27,906 nt of DNA from Cudoniella acicularis. Its lineage: Eukaryota > Ascomycota > Leotiomycetes > Helotiales > Helotiaceae. The stretch covers positions 1-27,906 of the forward strand of contig JAAMPI010000700.1 of assembly GCA_013054445.1 (NCBI GenBank), read 5' to 3'. Every line of letters begins with the position of its first letter. Positions within the stretch are counted from its first letter, which is position 1. The notes below the pieces were generated by a model. That model did not search any database and was not told the DNA's origin. It was given only the letters and a program-made list of their open reading frames with translations. The translations under genes were made by a program, and so were the position numbers. Shown here one piece after another: positions 1 through 10,578 of the stretch.

Positions 1-513
1 TTCAAGAGCAGCTGTGGAGACATCATAAAGGGTGACGGGTCTTCCGGTAGAGGCCCAAATCATTGCCAGCCGCCTTCCGAGAACCCCAGCTCCGACAATT
101 GTGACAGGTCGTGTCGACGCATCCGTAGGCGGGGTCCATACTGGTGGTGACTGAGAGGGAGATGTTAGATCGCAGACTTGTTGCGGTGCTCTTGTGGACG
201 ATACCTCTTGGTGTGTTGGAGGATTTTGTCGTGATCGAATGGCGGAGGTTGTGATTGTTCGAATCTGCGGTTGTGACATGAGGGCGAATGACGAGTTGGT
301 TTTATACTTCCAGCTTGAGAGCGATGTGTCTGCAGGATGTGACAAGAGAGACTGGAATGAAGCGGAGAAAGGCATGGGTGGTAATGGCTTTCGAAGAATC
401 GAGGGAGGTATTTGCGGGGTTATGATTCGAGTTTCTGCTTCGGCAACTGCTTTTGGGAGCCATTTTGGCCATACTTGAGCAACTCGTGAAATTGATGCTT
501 GCGATAATGACAT
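1..513 (-). CDS. 3-hydroxyacyl-CoA dehydrogenase family protein, N-terminal part (cut by window edge)
   Basis: This frame is open from an ATG at 513 to the window edge (171 codons), after an in-frame TAA upstream. Near the edge it reads RPVTIVGAGVLGRRLAMIWA, a beta-alpha-beta Rossmann start whose GxGxxG (residues 141-146) binds the NAD dinucleotide, followed by TGRPVTLYDVS, which ends in the acidic residue that usually contacts the adenine ribose. That pattern is typical of the NAD-binding domain of fungal 3-hydroxyacyl-CoA dehydrogenases. About 134 residues precede the fold, rich in Ser, Pro and Gln with no recognisable domain; this is long for the family. Other in-frame ATGs lie at 375 and 279. 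The one at 279 gives a basic, hydroxylated leader (RTITTSAIRSRQ) that could be a mitochondrial presequence. An unrecognised intron in the leader is also possible. The family call is fairly secure; the start and the exact substrate are not. Confidence 0.72.
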   Translation of the reverse strand, partial: MSLSQASISRVAQVWPKWLPKAVAEAETRIITPQIPPSILRKPLPPMPFSASFQSLLSHPADTSLSSWKYKTNSSFALMSQPQIRTITTSAIRSRQNPPTHQEVSSTRAPQQVCDLTSPSQSPPVWTPPTDASTRPVTIVGAGVLGRRLAMIWASTGRPVTLYDVSTAALE

Positions 514-1647
514 TTTTGCATTGATGATGATACTCGAAAGACTCACATCAAGGTTGAAGGTTGGTTATTGAAATGGAGAAGAGAAGTCGAGGAGAAGCGA
601 TTGTACTTAGCTTTTATTTTCCAGGGTCAGCTCATCGACAGGCAGCGTCCCGCATTTGTTATGCCATGCAATGCAGGTCACGGTTGCTGTCTGATATGAG
701 AGGTTTCAGGGAATGTGGTTGTTGGAGTCGGAATCGCCTCATTAGATCAGCCCATTCTGCAAGACCCCGCCATCTTATGTAAGCAGAGACCCCTCTCACT
801 AAACGACCTTCGGCGATTTCCTAGAACTCGAAACCACGAACGATTCAATTTGTTATCATCGCATCCATGATCTCATTTAGAGACAATAGAAAAAAGGTTT
901 CAGTTCCGAGAATACTGTGACAAATCTCAACCATATCGAAAGCTCTCACCAGCAAAGGGCGGCAAAGTCATCAGTTGGTAACCAATACAATAAACCGTAG
1001 ACTGGTCTAGGCTTAAATACAGTACATAGTCATCGTAAGAGCTTCATCTGCGAGGTCCGCGCAACTATGAGGAGAGAATGGTATGTCCGTAATACTTTGT
1101 GCAGTCTCAAATGTATGTATGCCTGAGTAACTTGTGCCAGCTGCTTCAACCAAGGTCTTGGCCACGGGCTTAAGGAATAGTGTGGGGAAGTCTGGCATGA
1201 GAATTTTGCTTTTTTTTTTCAACTGTAAACCAATGACGCTTACCAGTGACACCCACCGAGAAGAAGGATCGATCGCAGACATGTCAGGAAAGCCGAGAGA
1301 GAAGGTGATTGGAACTTCCGATTATAAGACTTTTGGGAGTGATTACCTTGAGAGTCCCGAATTTTGGAGTTGTGGCATACCATCTATTCTTCAGATCGCC
1401 TTGGCTTGCGTTGTGGATTTTGTGACACGATTAGGTGAAGATTGCCCTTGAGAGAAATCAATGCTAGACATGAAGCTACTGTTGTGAATATGGTCCACAA
1501 CTCCATGCAACCCGGCCTTGTCAACCTCGTAAACCTTACCGTATAAGATGCAACCATTCAAGTATGTGCAAAGAACCGCCCATGAGCCATACATATAATC
1601 CTACAAGACCTACTCACTCGCCCGTTTACAACCATCGTAATCAGAAA
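514..1647. other. Intergenic stretch without a supported gene
   Basis: This stretch lies upstream of the dehydrogenase-like gene and downstream of the PHD-finger gene, so it should hold a 5' promoter region and a 3' UTR. Open frames of 67-105 codons occur on both strands but overlap one another, lack family features and show no convincing splice sites. A T10 run lies near 1210. I see no RNA gene or repeat. Confidence 0.5.
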
Positions 1648-3134
1648 TCAATCATTGAGGCCTGATCCACCCATTACTGACATGCCATTCTCCTCAATTC
1701 TCTCACCCTGATCATCATACACTACGTGACTAAACGCCTCAAAGTCGTTGTTGTCAACCAACCACTCAATATCATCTTCATCTGGGCCTAACTTTGCCAT
1801 CAAGCCATTGCCTGGTTTGGGATAGGGTGGGCTAGCAGGAGTACTCTCTCGGCTTTCTTCGCCCTGGGCGTTCAAGGCTGGGGGTGCTGAAGAGGAGTGA
1901 GTAAATGTTGGCTGTGAGGGCGAAAAAGTAGAAGCTGGGGGTGTTTGACCTGGCGCTATCTTGCGGATGAAGTTGATTGTCGCATTTGGGTTAGCTTCAG
2001 CACGTGAAAAGAGACCTGCAGTAGCAGGAGGAGCAAATGGTTGCTGGGAGTTGGCATTGGTGCGGGATGCTGACTGAGCGCGTTGGGAATTGCTCTGGGA
2101 GGAGGACGCATTAAAAGTTGGAGGAAAAATCGGAATGTTCGGATGAAGGACTGTAGCTTGCATGAGAAGGGATATGAGCTGCTGATGTGGAAGGGAGTTG
2201 AAGTACGAGCGTTTCTGTTTTACGTTAGGATTAGTTTTGAAAAAGGGGAGGAATTGTGATGCACCTCTTCTGAACTGCGACCTTGCCAGCTGACTCCTTT
2301 GGTATCAGAGCCAGCAGTCTTGAGACCTCTTTTACGGCTGCAATCAGCACAATACCACGGTGCAGTTTCGTCCTTCACCATCTCTTCTGAGACTACTGGA
2401 TCATGACACATCTGGTGCCATCCAAGATTGCAGCCATCACAAAATACAATCATGTTGGTTTGTGGACTGTGACCTCTCCCACACCGTTTGCACAAAGCCT
2501 GCTCCTGTGATCTCTTTGAAGGCGCCCTCCGCTTAGTATGGCTTTCTGATATTGCTGGAACAAAAGGAGCAGGCTTCACAACTTGTCGACCAGACTGAGT
2601 TATTTTGGGCAGTTCCGTAACGCTCTCTGCATCGTCAGAATCCGAATCTCCTCCAAGCTTCGACATTGCTTCCGATTCTTCAGTGCTTAGACTTTCAGAT
2701 TTCATCCGCTTCCTTTTTGTACCAGCTCGAGCGCCCTTTCCCTTCCCAGTCCCCTTTCCTTTTCCACTTGCGGATCCTCCAGTACTATTATTCGAGGAAG
2801 TACTCGGTTTCGGCGCAATTGCACTTCCTCCACCAGATGCCCGGCCAGCTGCCCCAGCTCTCGCCCGATTATTTAATGGGGTACTCGGGATCTCCATATT
2901 CATTGTAGTCTTCATGCCCATTAAGACGTTGCGCCTCATGTCCTCATAACCAGGATGGTTACCCGGAATTGCAATCGAGGAGAGATTGGTGGTGCTGCCC
3001 ACGGAGCCAGATTGGATGCGCTTGAGAATCAATTCAGTCGTAGCAGAGAATTGAGGAACATATTTGGGAGGTGAGTCGTTCATTGGAGTGTCTGCGCTGC
3101 TCGGCCCAGCTGCTGGGGGCGCGTCTTCCGCCAT
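1648..3134 (-). CDS. PHD-finger protein, two exons, 478 aa
   Basis: Exon 1 is 3134-2265 and exon 2 is 2214-1648. The 50-nt intron (2264-2215) starts GTGCAT, has CTAAT and CTAAC branch-like sites and ends ACAG; it is phase 0 and joins the frames cleanly. Residues 215-265 form a C4HC3 PHD zinc finger: C215, C218, C232, C235, H240, C243, C262, C265, with the usual aromatic residue two before the last Cys pair (W260). PHD fingers generally read histone H3 tails, so a nuclear chromatin role is likely. The N-terminal half is low complexity, with Gly/Lys repeats (GKGKGTGKGKG) and a basic KRKR cluster near 141 that could act as a nuclear localisation signal, then an acidic DSDSDD stretch. Exon 2 opens with a hydrophobic segment (YFNSLPHQQLISLLMQATVL) and continues as a Ser/Pro/Gln-rich tail. 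The start context (CCAAGATGGC) is good. I do not recognise a specific orthologue. Confidence 0.85.
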
Positions 3135-3741
3135 CTTGGAAGGCGATCAAGAGCTCTATGCGCCGGAGATCGTCGCTGCTATCGCAACAATCAGTATTAG
3201 TCGATCTGAGGTAAGATAGGAGGCCAAGGCCCAAAGAAGTGGTACAAACTTGACCGGAAGCAATTGATGTTGTGAATCGACACAGGAGAGCTCGATTCCT
3301 TGTAAAGTCGTGATAATGGATGGTGTTGAGGCTCAAGAAAGTGCCATTGGCGCAACACGTCTACTTGAAAAAGACAGGGTGTGGAAGGTCTGCTGCTGAT
3401 GACTCGCAACACTCTGAGATGTCCTCCGATTGCTTTCGAGGTAACAATTGGGTCAGGCGACGGAAAAGAATTCGTTTCCTGCTCCACGTGATCAGGTCAT
3501 GTGACCACCCACCGACTTCTCCCCCTCCAGGCTTCAGAGCACATCCCGAAAGAAGCAGAAAAGCCGGCTTGATGTACAAATGCACCGTGCATACTTGGGG
3601 GTTTAAAACCCTTTAGTTAGAACTAAAGAGCAATTTTGTTCCATTGAACCAAACCAGAGTTTTCTATTGGCCAATTCTCTTGCTTCTACTAGTCATCAAA
3701 TCATCAAGAGATACATCTGAAGATGTATTTATCTCTATATT
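3135..3741. other. Intergenic region upstream of the PHD-finger gene
   Basis: This 607-bp stretch separates the 3' end of the CoA-transferase gene from the start of the PHD-finger gene, both on the minus strand. It should therefore contain the PHD gene promoter and the transferase 3' UTR. Short overlapping open frames on both strands look spurious. The one distinct element is the E-box pair at 3485-3506. Confidence 0.5.
3485..3506. promoter_or_regulatory. CACGTG E-box next to an interrupted GGTCA/TGACC inverted repeat
   Basis: CACGTG at 3485-3490 is followed four bases later by GGTCATGTGACC (3495-3506), two 5-bp inverted arms around TG. CACGTG is the core bound by fungal bHLH factors of the Cbf1/Pho4 kind. 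The site is about 350 bp upstream of the PHD-finger start codon, a reasonable promoter position. No binding evidence is available; the function is inferred. Confidence 0.3.
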
Positions 3742-5297
3742 CTATCTAACCGCCCCCTCAGCTTTCAGAGCGTTTATTTCAGTTTCTCCAAGCCCTAATA
3801 TTTCTCTCAAGACCTCGTCGGTATGTTGTCCTAACATTGGTGGTACTGTTCTAATGCTTGGTTTGCTCTCGCTGTACTTTACCGGCGTATTTACCATTTT
3901 CATAGGACCACACCATTCGTGGTCCATCTCCTTGACCATATTTCTGGCCAGAACGTGCTTGTGGCTCAAAGTTCCTTGTACATCGTTTACGGCCGAGTAT
4001 GGTAAACCAGAACCTTCAAAAACCTCCAGCCATTCTTGCGTTGTCCTTGTCTGCGTAATGGTTTCTATTGAGTTATCGAGCTCAACTCGATTTGCCACCC
4101 TCTGGGCATTTACTGAATATTTCGGGTCTGTTTTCCAATCTGGACGCTTGATGCGATCGCAAATTATGCCGAATAGCCGGTCATTTCCTCCGCCAAGGAG
4201 GATATCTCCATCTTTAGTTCTGTACGACCGGTAAGGCACAATTGATGCTATAAGTGTTTTAGTAAATGAAAGTATTAGGATTGAGGACTTACGATGAGCT
4301 GTCCCCCATCTTCCCTCGTCTTTTCCCCCACTAATTAAGCAGCTGCTGGCAATATTAGCCAGGGTAGCAACCTGACAATCCGACAATGCAACATCAATAT
4401 GCTGGCCCCGACCAGTCCTACTTCTCGCGATTATTGCTGCCATTATGCTATTACTCGTGTAAAGTCCAGTAGTTAAATCCGTAACAGCGACTCCAACCTT
4501 AACAGGTGGTCCGTCTCGACTTCCCGTGATGTGCATTAACCCCATTTCTGCCTCGACCATAACATCATAGCCAGCTCGATTCGAATATGGACCTGTCTGG
4601 CCATATCCAGTAATCGAGGCGTATATTAATCTTGGGTTGATTTTGTGCAGAGTTTCAAAGTCCATGCCGTACTTCTTAAGTGTGCCAGGAAGATAATTTT
4701 CCACAAGAATGTCGCTTTCTTGAGCAAGTTTGTGCAGTACCTCGACACCGGATTTGTGTTGAAATGATAGCCCAAGGGATTTCTTATTGCGGTTTACCTG
4801 AGCAAGAGAGATTAGCTGCTGTTGGTATAGGATTGGAGAAGGGTAGTCGTGCCGCAAAGAAATACGCACTCTCTCCCGGGCCTTCTTTGCCAGATCCTTT
4901 TTTGTATTTCGCATATGGCGGACCCCAATGCCTAGTATCGTCGCCCTTCGTAGGATGTTCAACTTTTATGACTTCTGCGCTGAATTCGGTAAGCTTGTGC
5001 GATTTTGTGTTAGAATCGCGGTGGAATTGTACCCTAAATCTCCTAGTATCTGTGTACAATATGGCTGCATTGGCATATTAGCGGACGAAATATTTCTAGG
5101 AGGAACACACTTACACCAGCAAGAACTCTTGTCATATCCAATACCTTGAAACCTTTCAAGGGAAGGGACATATCGTCTGCTGCGACATCGGCAAATCCTC
5201 TACGGCGTACGGCGCCCAATATCGAGGCAGGGCCATTGGCACGAATAATTACCCGAGAAGCTCCAGCAAGCGACCAAGTCCGTATCGGAAATACCAT
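3742..5297 (-). CDS. SUGCT: Mitochondrial CoA-transferase family III, succinate-hydroxymethylglutarate (glutarate) CoA-transferase type
   Basis: Five exons (5297-5115, 5064-5033, 4979-4853, 4797-4293, 4247-3742) give a 450-residue protein, the usual length for this family. Three introns are GT-AG with CTAAY or TACTAAA branch sites (5065-5114, 4980-5032, 4248-4292); the fourth (4798-4852) must be GC-AG. Residues 1-40 form an Arg-rich, acid-free leader ending RRRGFA, a likely mitochondrial presequence. CaiB/BaiF landmarks follow: LKGFKVLDMTRVLAG, LGAEVIKVEHP, GDDTRHWGPP, VNRNKKS, DILVENYLPG, SITGYGQTGP, then RAGYD, whose Asp192 matches the catalytic Asp that forms the acyl-CoA-transfer intermediate in this family. 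The C-terminal part carries WGTAHPSIVPY, EGSGLPYSAVND and LGQHTDEVL. In animals the enzyme moves CoA between succinyl- or HMG-CoA and glutarate; the same role is inferred here. The neighbours give no pathway clue beyond a distant acyl-CoA dehydrogenase-like gene. Confidence 0.93.
4798..4852 (-). other. Non-canonical GC-AG intron in the CoA-transferase gene (55 nt)
   Basis: The frames of exons 3 and 4 can only be joined by removing 55 nt from GCACGA (4852) to CTCAG (4798). This yields ...SAYFFA/VNRNKKS..., the conserved family sequence. Nearby GT dinucleotides (GTGCGT, GTATTT) lie in phases that break the frame with every available acceptor. A CTAAT branch site sits 16 nt before the AG. The donor GCACGA is weaker than the usual GCAAGT. 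Confidence 0.75.
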
Positions 5298-6401
5298 GAT
5301 GTACGAAGATGTGGTTGTAAGGGGTGAGGAGTTCCAGACATCTGGACGTTGCGTTGCTGCCCCACTTCCCCAGATTCTTCGGCTGCGCGACCTGCCTCGG
5401 CACGATCGATTTTCAACGACACTTCACTCCTTTCCTTACCACCTGTCTAAGTGTATCCGGGGAACAAGTCAACGAAGCAGGGAGTTAGCCTTGTTTTCAG
5501 TGCTGAATCTGAAAGAAGCCATTATCTCTTGGAGATACTGTTTTTTTGCCCAAGCCTGTGCAACTAGCCAACTCCTGTTGGCAGTTGCTTGAATTCTTCT
5601 GACTCGGGGATCGAATTTGGGAATCATGTTAGCCTCTTTCCCTGGGATGTCTCTTCAATCTGGCAGGATGTGAACTTTCAACGATAAAATCCGACGCCTT
5701 TTTGGGGCGAATGTACGGCGTCAAGCTTTCTCCGAGGTAAGGTTAGGAGGAGATAACTTCCAAGCTCATGGCACCTGGCCTTTTGATGGCGGGCCTGCCT
5801 ACGAGGCCAGAGATTCGGTATGTGCTCTCATCAATACAAGCGTTAAGTAGTTCTTCTAAGTGAAAGGGATGGCGTTGTTTTTCAAGTCAAACAAATTAAA
5901 CCTCACAGACCCTTCCAAAGTTTGCCACCCCAATCCCTTCGCATGCTTCCTCTATTGAATTAAGAATTAAGATCAAAAGCAGTACCTCAATATCTAGAAT
6001 TTTTAGGCGGATCATGGGGATGCAATCACTGTGCAAAATAAGTGGCTCGGCCTGGACATCTCGCTAATATTCTGCATCATTGCCCAAGACCGACGACTTT
6101 CGGAAAGCTTTCTATATTAAGGCTGTAACGTTCGTCAGCAGCAATCGAAAGTCTCCGATAACTTCTTCCGCACGGTATTCAGCAAATGAATTGTGCTCTT
6201 TAATGACCAGATTCGATCCATTCAACGATATCGAATAGCAAAGCTGATGTAGCTAAAGACCATCCTTCCCCGTTGACCAGGCCCGATACTTCCTCCGTTA
6301 ACTTCAATCAAACTTGTTTTCAACAGATCGACTGTCCTGCGAAGTTATCCTAGGATATCCTATCGAGAATTCACAACGCCAGTGGCTGATTTTTCGCCAA
6401 A
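5298..6401. other. Intergenic region between the CoA-transferase gene and the first 2EXR pseudogene
   Basis: These two loci diverge, so this 1.1-kb stretch should contain both promoters. An open frame on the plus strand at 5146-5592 mostly overlaps exon 1 and its antisense and has no family features. The last 150 bp before 6402 is pyrimidine-rich, as in many fungal promoters. I see no RNA gene, repeat or further coding segment. Confidence 0.45.
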
Positions 6402-7759
6402 ATGGCCGACCAACCCCTACACACGCCGGTCAGCACCAACTCCAAGACAGCCTATATGCTGACCGATATATCCTGTCTTGAAGAACTTCCAGAGGAAGCT
6501 CGCCGTCACATTATGAAACAAATCATAGCCATCCAGAATCCGAAACTTCTTGTTTGCGACTTTCTCGACAAATTCCCACGTGAAATCAGAGATTTCATCT
6601 ATGAACATCTCCTAATTAAACCGGTATTGGCTGAACATGCCTCCATCAGGAAAGATGGCGAATACGGCGCTAAAGCTGTTTACGAATTGGCTCCCAATAT
6701 TCTTCGAGTATGCTGGCAGATATACGAAGAAGCTTCACCCGTCCTATACAAACGCAACACCTTCCTCATGGCATTTGGATTTTGTCGAAATATTTACGGT
6801 GGTTACTGTATTGAAATGGTCTCTCCCCTAACAAGATATCAATCTTTTGAAAACTAGAACAGCTTCAAAAGCATCATTGCTCTCCCAAAAGTACGCAAGT
6901 GGAAACTAGTTGTCAGTACCTATCGCCACCCCATTCAATCCAGCAGTGGGTCCCCTCTATTTGGTGCCTTGGTTCCAGGTGAACCGGTCCTACCGAAAAG
7001 TTTTCAAAGGCTCTGTCGTGCGATATCCCGATTGCCGCGAATGCTTTTTCGAAGGAGCCTTTTACGAAGGAGCTCAGTAACCTGGTCACTTCGACACAAC
7101 CTGTTAACATCTTATTCGAGATGCATAACTCTCTCGTCACATACGCATTAGCTTTCGGACGTCACGAGCCGCTGAGGGATTTTATAAAAGATCAATACAT
7201 TGATATTAACCACCAATTTTTGGGTTCCCGCAGATCTGCAAAAGAAGAATGTTGTCACATGTTTAGTGAAATCTCTAAGAAGGAGCATTTTGGGATAGTC
7301 GTCGCTTTACACCGAGCAAAAGAGGCTGCTGATTCTGATTACCGACATGGATTCAAGAGGTTTTGCATATAAGTTCTCCAACATCTAGAACCCCGATACC
7401 AACGAATTATTACCGCATCTGTGCAGCTTGCCAATTTCACCAAGGTTAATAAAGTTCCCAGAGAATTTCTCTGTCTCAATTGCAGAGACAAGGGTCCATT
7501 TCATTCCCAATACATCATGGAGGCCGCAGCCTGCCTTGAAAACTACCTTGAAGCTTTTCGGGATGATGCTGCATCCGTAAGTGATGAGACTCACCATAAA
7601 TACGCCGATCATCAGGTTCTTTGCAACAGTCACTGGGGCTCATTACCCGCCGAGTCTGCCATGAGACCATCAATTGCGGAGTGGGCGGATATGGTTTCGA
7701 AATTGCCGCCGAGGACGTACCGTGATAAATTTCCTCGCTCTGTTGTTCTGAGGTGGTGA
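6402..7759 (+). pseudogene. 2EXR/F-box-like family gene, broken copy A
   Basis: The frame starts at an ATG in good context (AAAATGGCC). Residues 54-71 read FLDKFPREIRDFIYEHLL, the LPxEIRxxIW-like motif of fungal 2EXR/F-box-like proteins. PNILRVCWQIYEEASPVLYKRNTF follows, the usual second block (a family-typical 'cup' of WQ and NTF). A TAG at 6855-6857 interrupts the frame, which then continues as ALPKVRKWKLVVS, matching IQKVRKWKVIMS in copy B. A frameshift lies between about 6960 and 7080, after which LVTSTQPVNILFEMHNSLVTY matches copy B. A TAA at 7370-7372 is again read through by homologous sequence (LEPRYQRIITASVQLANFTK). The final TGA is 7757-7759. Two nonsense codons and a frameshift argue for a pseudogene; a spliced gene avoiding all of them is hard to draw. 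The molecular role of the family is not known to me beyond the F-box resemblance. Confidence 0.72.
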
Positions 7760-8823
7760 GTGCCTCGGAACAGCTCTCATTCTCTTTCTCCAATCTATGC
7801 CGAACTTCGACATTATGAACAAAAGTCAAAGGTTCATAATGATACCTAGCAACAATGATGGCGACTCCAACAACAACTCTAATCACGGCATGACGGCGAT
7901 TATTGTGGAGGAGTTTTTAGTATCCATGATGAAAACAGTAATGGCCGGCAAAATGTCAGAAATAGCAATGGTATGAATGACTTTGAGGCTCATACCGATA
8001 CGAGCTGGGAAGGAAACTCAGAAACAAATCTAGAGACTTGTAATATCCGAGGGTTTTTTTTGTCACAATAGAAGGGGAAGCTAATTGCGGCCAGAGTAAT
8101 TTGGAGCTGACTGTTGATTGTACACTCAGAGAGAATTGTATTTAAGAGAATCCCTTTTTCATAGAATCTCCCCGTTTTGATCCATTTTCGTGATTTGATA
8201 GGAAATTTCTGCAGCCGACGATATGCCTACTTTGAGCTTTAATTGTGCTTGGATTGCAAAGGAGTGGTTTTGAGTTTAATTCAAGAGATACTCACTACCA
8301 ATTCACAGTAGAATAATTGGCTTTATAGCGTCGTGGCATGACAAGCAGTTGCGTTCGGCTGCGGCATGTGATGGTCGCGTGTCGGGTGATGAGACAAGCA
8401 AACTAGGCTTGTGCCTGCTATAAATGAATGGGAAAGTAATGCCAATTCCTCAAATTCTCCTAGATCTAGAATTAAATAACAAAGCGCACAAACTTGCGTT
8501 GTGGTATATAATAGTGCAGGGATCAAGGGCGGCCTGCATTTATAGTCCTGTCCTCTGCTAGTTAGGCAGAATCGTATACCGAGCTAGTATAAAGCCTGGA
8601 CTAAGTTTCTTTCGCTAATTCGCAATCGAACTTTGTCAGGTACAACACAGAATAGCAAGATTGTGTTTTGGAGGGACACTGGACATTGCTGGTTTGGCGA
8701 TACATAAAAGCACTTTTAACAGTCTACACAGACTATTCAGGGGGTTTTTTTTTTATAGCAATGCCTCTTCTTCCTCACAATTGTGTTTCCATACTAATTC
8801 ATTGTAGCTCATTAGGAATCACA
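7760..8823. other. Gap between the two 2EXR copies, with a possible decayed 3' tail
   Basis: From about 7888 to 8069 one plus frame stays open and reads as an acidic, Asn/Ser-rich tail (DENSNGRQNVRNSNGMNDF, then TDTSWEGNSETNLE). It may be the displaced C-terminus of copy A, but it has no counterpart that I can see in copy B. The rest up to 8823 is AT-rich and shows nothing recognisable; it should contain whatever promoter copy B had. A T9 run lies just before 8760. Confidence 0.35.
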
Positions 8824-10578
8824 ATGGCTAGCAATGCACATAACACGGCCGATATACCGCCAACAACAACTTTGACCACCTACTATCCTAGGAACAGCCT
8901 CGAAACCAGCAACGATATCTACTATATCCTTTTTAACATCCCCTTCCTCGATAATCTCCCAGATAAAATTCGCCTCAAGATACAGCAGCGTTTGATACCT
9001 ATTCAGCGCTCGCTTATTAAGAAATAATATTTTCTTAAGAAGTTTCCACTAGAGATTCGTATCAAAATTATGGATATCTGCTCCCCAACCCCGATTTGAC
9101 AACCTGCTCGACAATTCAAGAGGGTGACAACTTTGGCGCTAACGCCGCTTACGGTCTATTCCCAAATATCCTGCAGACGTGCTGGCAGATATACCATGAA
9201 GCTTCACAAGTATTGTACTATCGGAATACCTTTGCTATGTCATTCGCATATGACCCTCACGGCTGGGGGTCCGACGAAAATCACCAGAATCTTTCCCCTG
9301 TAGCTATATATGGCTTCCAGAAAGGTATCACGGCAATCCAAAAAGTCCGAAAGTGGAAAGTCATTATGAGTGCCGATCTAAATATTCTCGATACTCTACA
9401 CAATCGGCTTGGTAAAGCTTTTACGAGATTCTGTTGTACTATATGTTATTCACAACCACAATCAATGGAGCTTTGTTAATCCCAAAGTTGTCCCAACACT
9501 CAAGGGAAGCAAATTGCGACCAATTACGGAGAAAAGTGATGCCCTTTCACCTGATTCGGAAGTTACAAATATTTTCGGTTCGCAATGCTACAATATCAGA
9601 GATCCCGGATACTTTTCTGCAACTACGGCGAGCAAACGGCGATGGCACTGTCCCTGACTTGATGTCAAACTTAGAGGATAAGGTCATACTGGTATCTGAA
9701 TTACAGAGGCTTGTTACATCTCCTGAGCCTGCCGAGTTCATTTTTGAGATGCAAAACAGTCTCGCCACATACGTGTTGGCTTGCGAACGGTCGTACCCCT
9801 TGAACATACTCCTCGAGCTCCAAATTATTACATTCAGGTCCCTCAAATTCCCTACCAAGGATGCACGCACTGCCGTGTATACAATGTGCCTTGGAATTAC
9901 GAATATTATGGAATTCTTCCGGTATTTACTTCTTTGCATACTTCTTTGCAATCGGCGCAGGAAGTAGCAGAAAATTATAATGTGGGGAAGTTCAAGGAGG
10001 AGAGATCCAAAGCCCTCCATATCATAGAGCCTCAGTACCAACGCATTGCATCGGCTTATTTACGCTTGGCAAAATTCACTAAGAGGGAGAATAATAATAA
10101 GTGGGGACTTTTCAGTTCCTATATCAGAACGAGAATCTCACTTGACGACGAGACAAAATTGACGAAAGCTGTGCTGCTTCTAGAGAATTACCTCGAAGCG
10201 CTTAAGCCTCGTGAATTAGCTTCTTGCTTTAGACGAGCCGAGAGAAAGTGGAAGAAGTTGGTCGAGTTCCATCGAAGACAGGAACCTGCGGAAGTGGCGA
10301 TTCGGGACTTGCATACCTTGTTCGACTTAGAACTTGAAGACATGCGCCATTTTTTCGAATTATTTCGGACTGCTGTCGATTATTTGAATTCCTAATATCT
10401 CGAGATTCGTAGTGCTCGAAAGGCGCTCTACAAATGGGATGTTCTCCATGCACCCGGCTGCGATTTGGATATTGAGAGGCCAGCACCACTTCTCGATGAA
10501 ATGATTGATTGGGACGTCGACGAGCCTCTTTTTAGGGGTGTGGCAGATAGTGACACTGATAACGATCACCACCAGTAG
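8824..10578 (+). pseudogene. 2EXR/F-box-like family gene, broken copy B (tandem paralogue of copy A)
   Basis: The ATG at 8824 opens a leader that aligns with copy A (FLDNLPDKIRLKIQQRLIPI against LEELPEEARRHIMKQIIAI). TAA at 9025-9027 falls just before FLKKFPLEIRIKIMD, the 2EXR motif. A one-base frameshift near 9078 leads into LLPNPDLTTCSTIQEGDNFG and then PNILQTCWQIYHEASQVLYY, which shares about 27 of 40 residues with copy A around the WQ block. Further frameshifts are needed near 9430-9480 and near 9950. The last frame runs through a TAA at 10393-10395 and ends at 10576-10578 with an acidic tail (DSDTDNDHHQ). The many independent breaks make this a pseudogene. Blocks absent from copy A, such as SCFRRAERKWKKLVEFHRR, suggest the duplication is old or that copy A lost them. 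Confidence 0.75.

Noticed and set aside
1013..1594. Minus-strand open frames (1013-1282 and 1391-1594) with somewhat protein-like residue content
   Set aside because: They lie downstream of the PHD-finger gene, probably in its 3' UTR, have antisense open frames of similar size, and no splice sites or family motif supports them.
5146..5592. Plus-strand open frame of 148 codons
   Set aside because: It is antisense to exon 1 and the promoter of the CoA-transferase gene, whose reading is strongly supported by family motifs.
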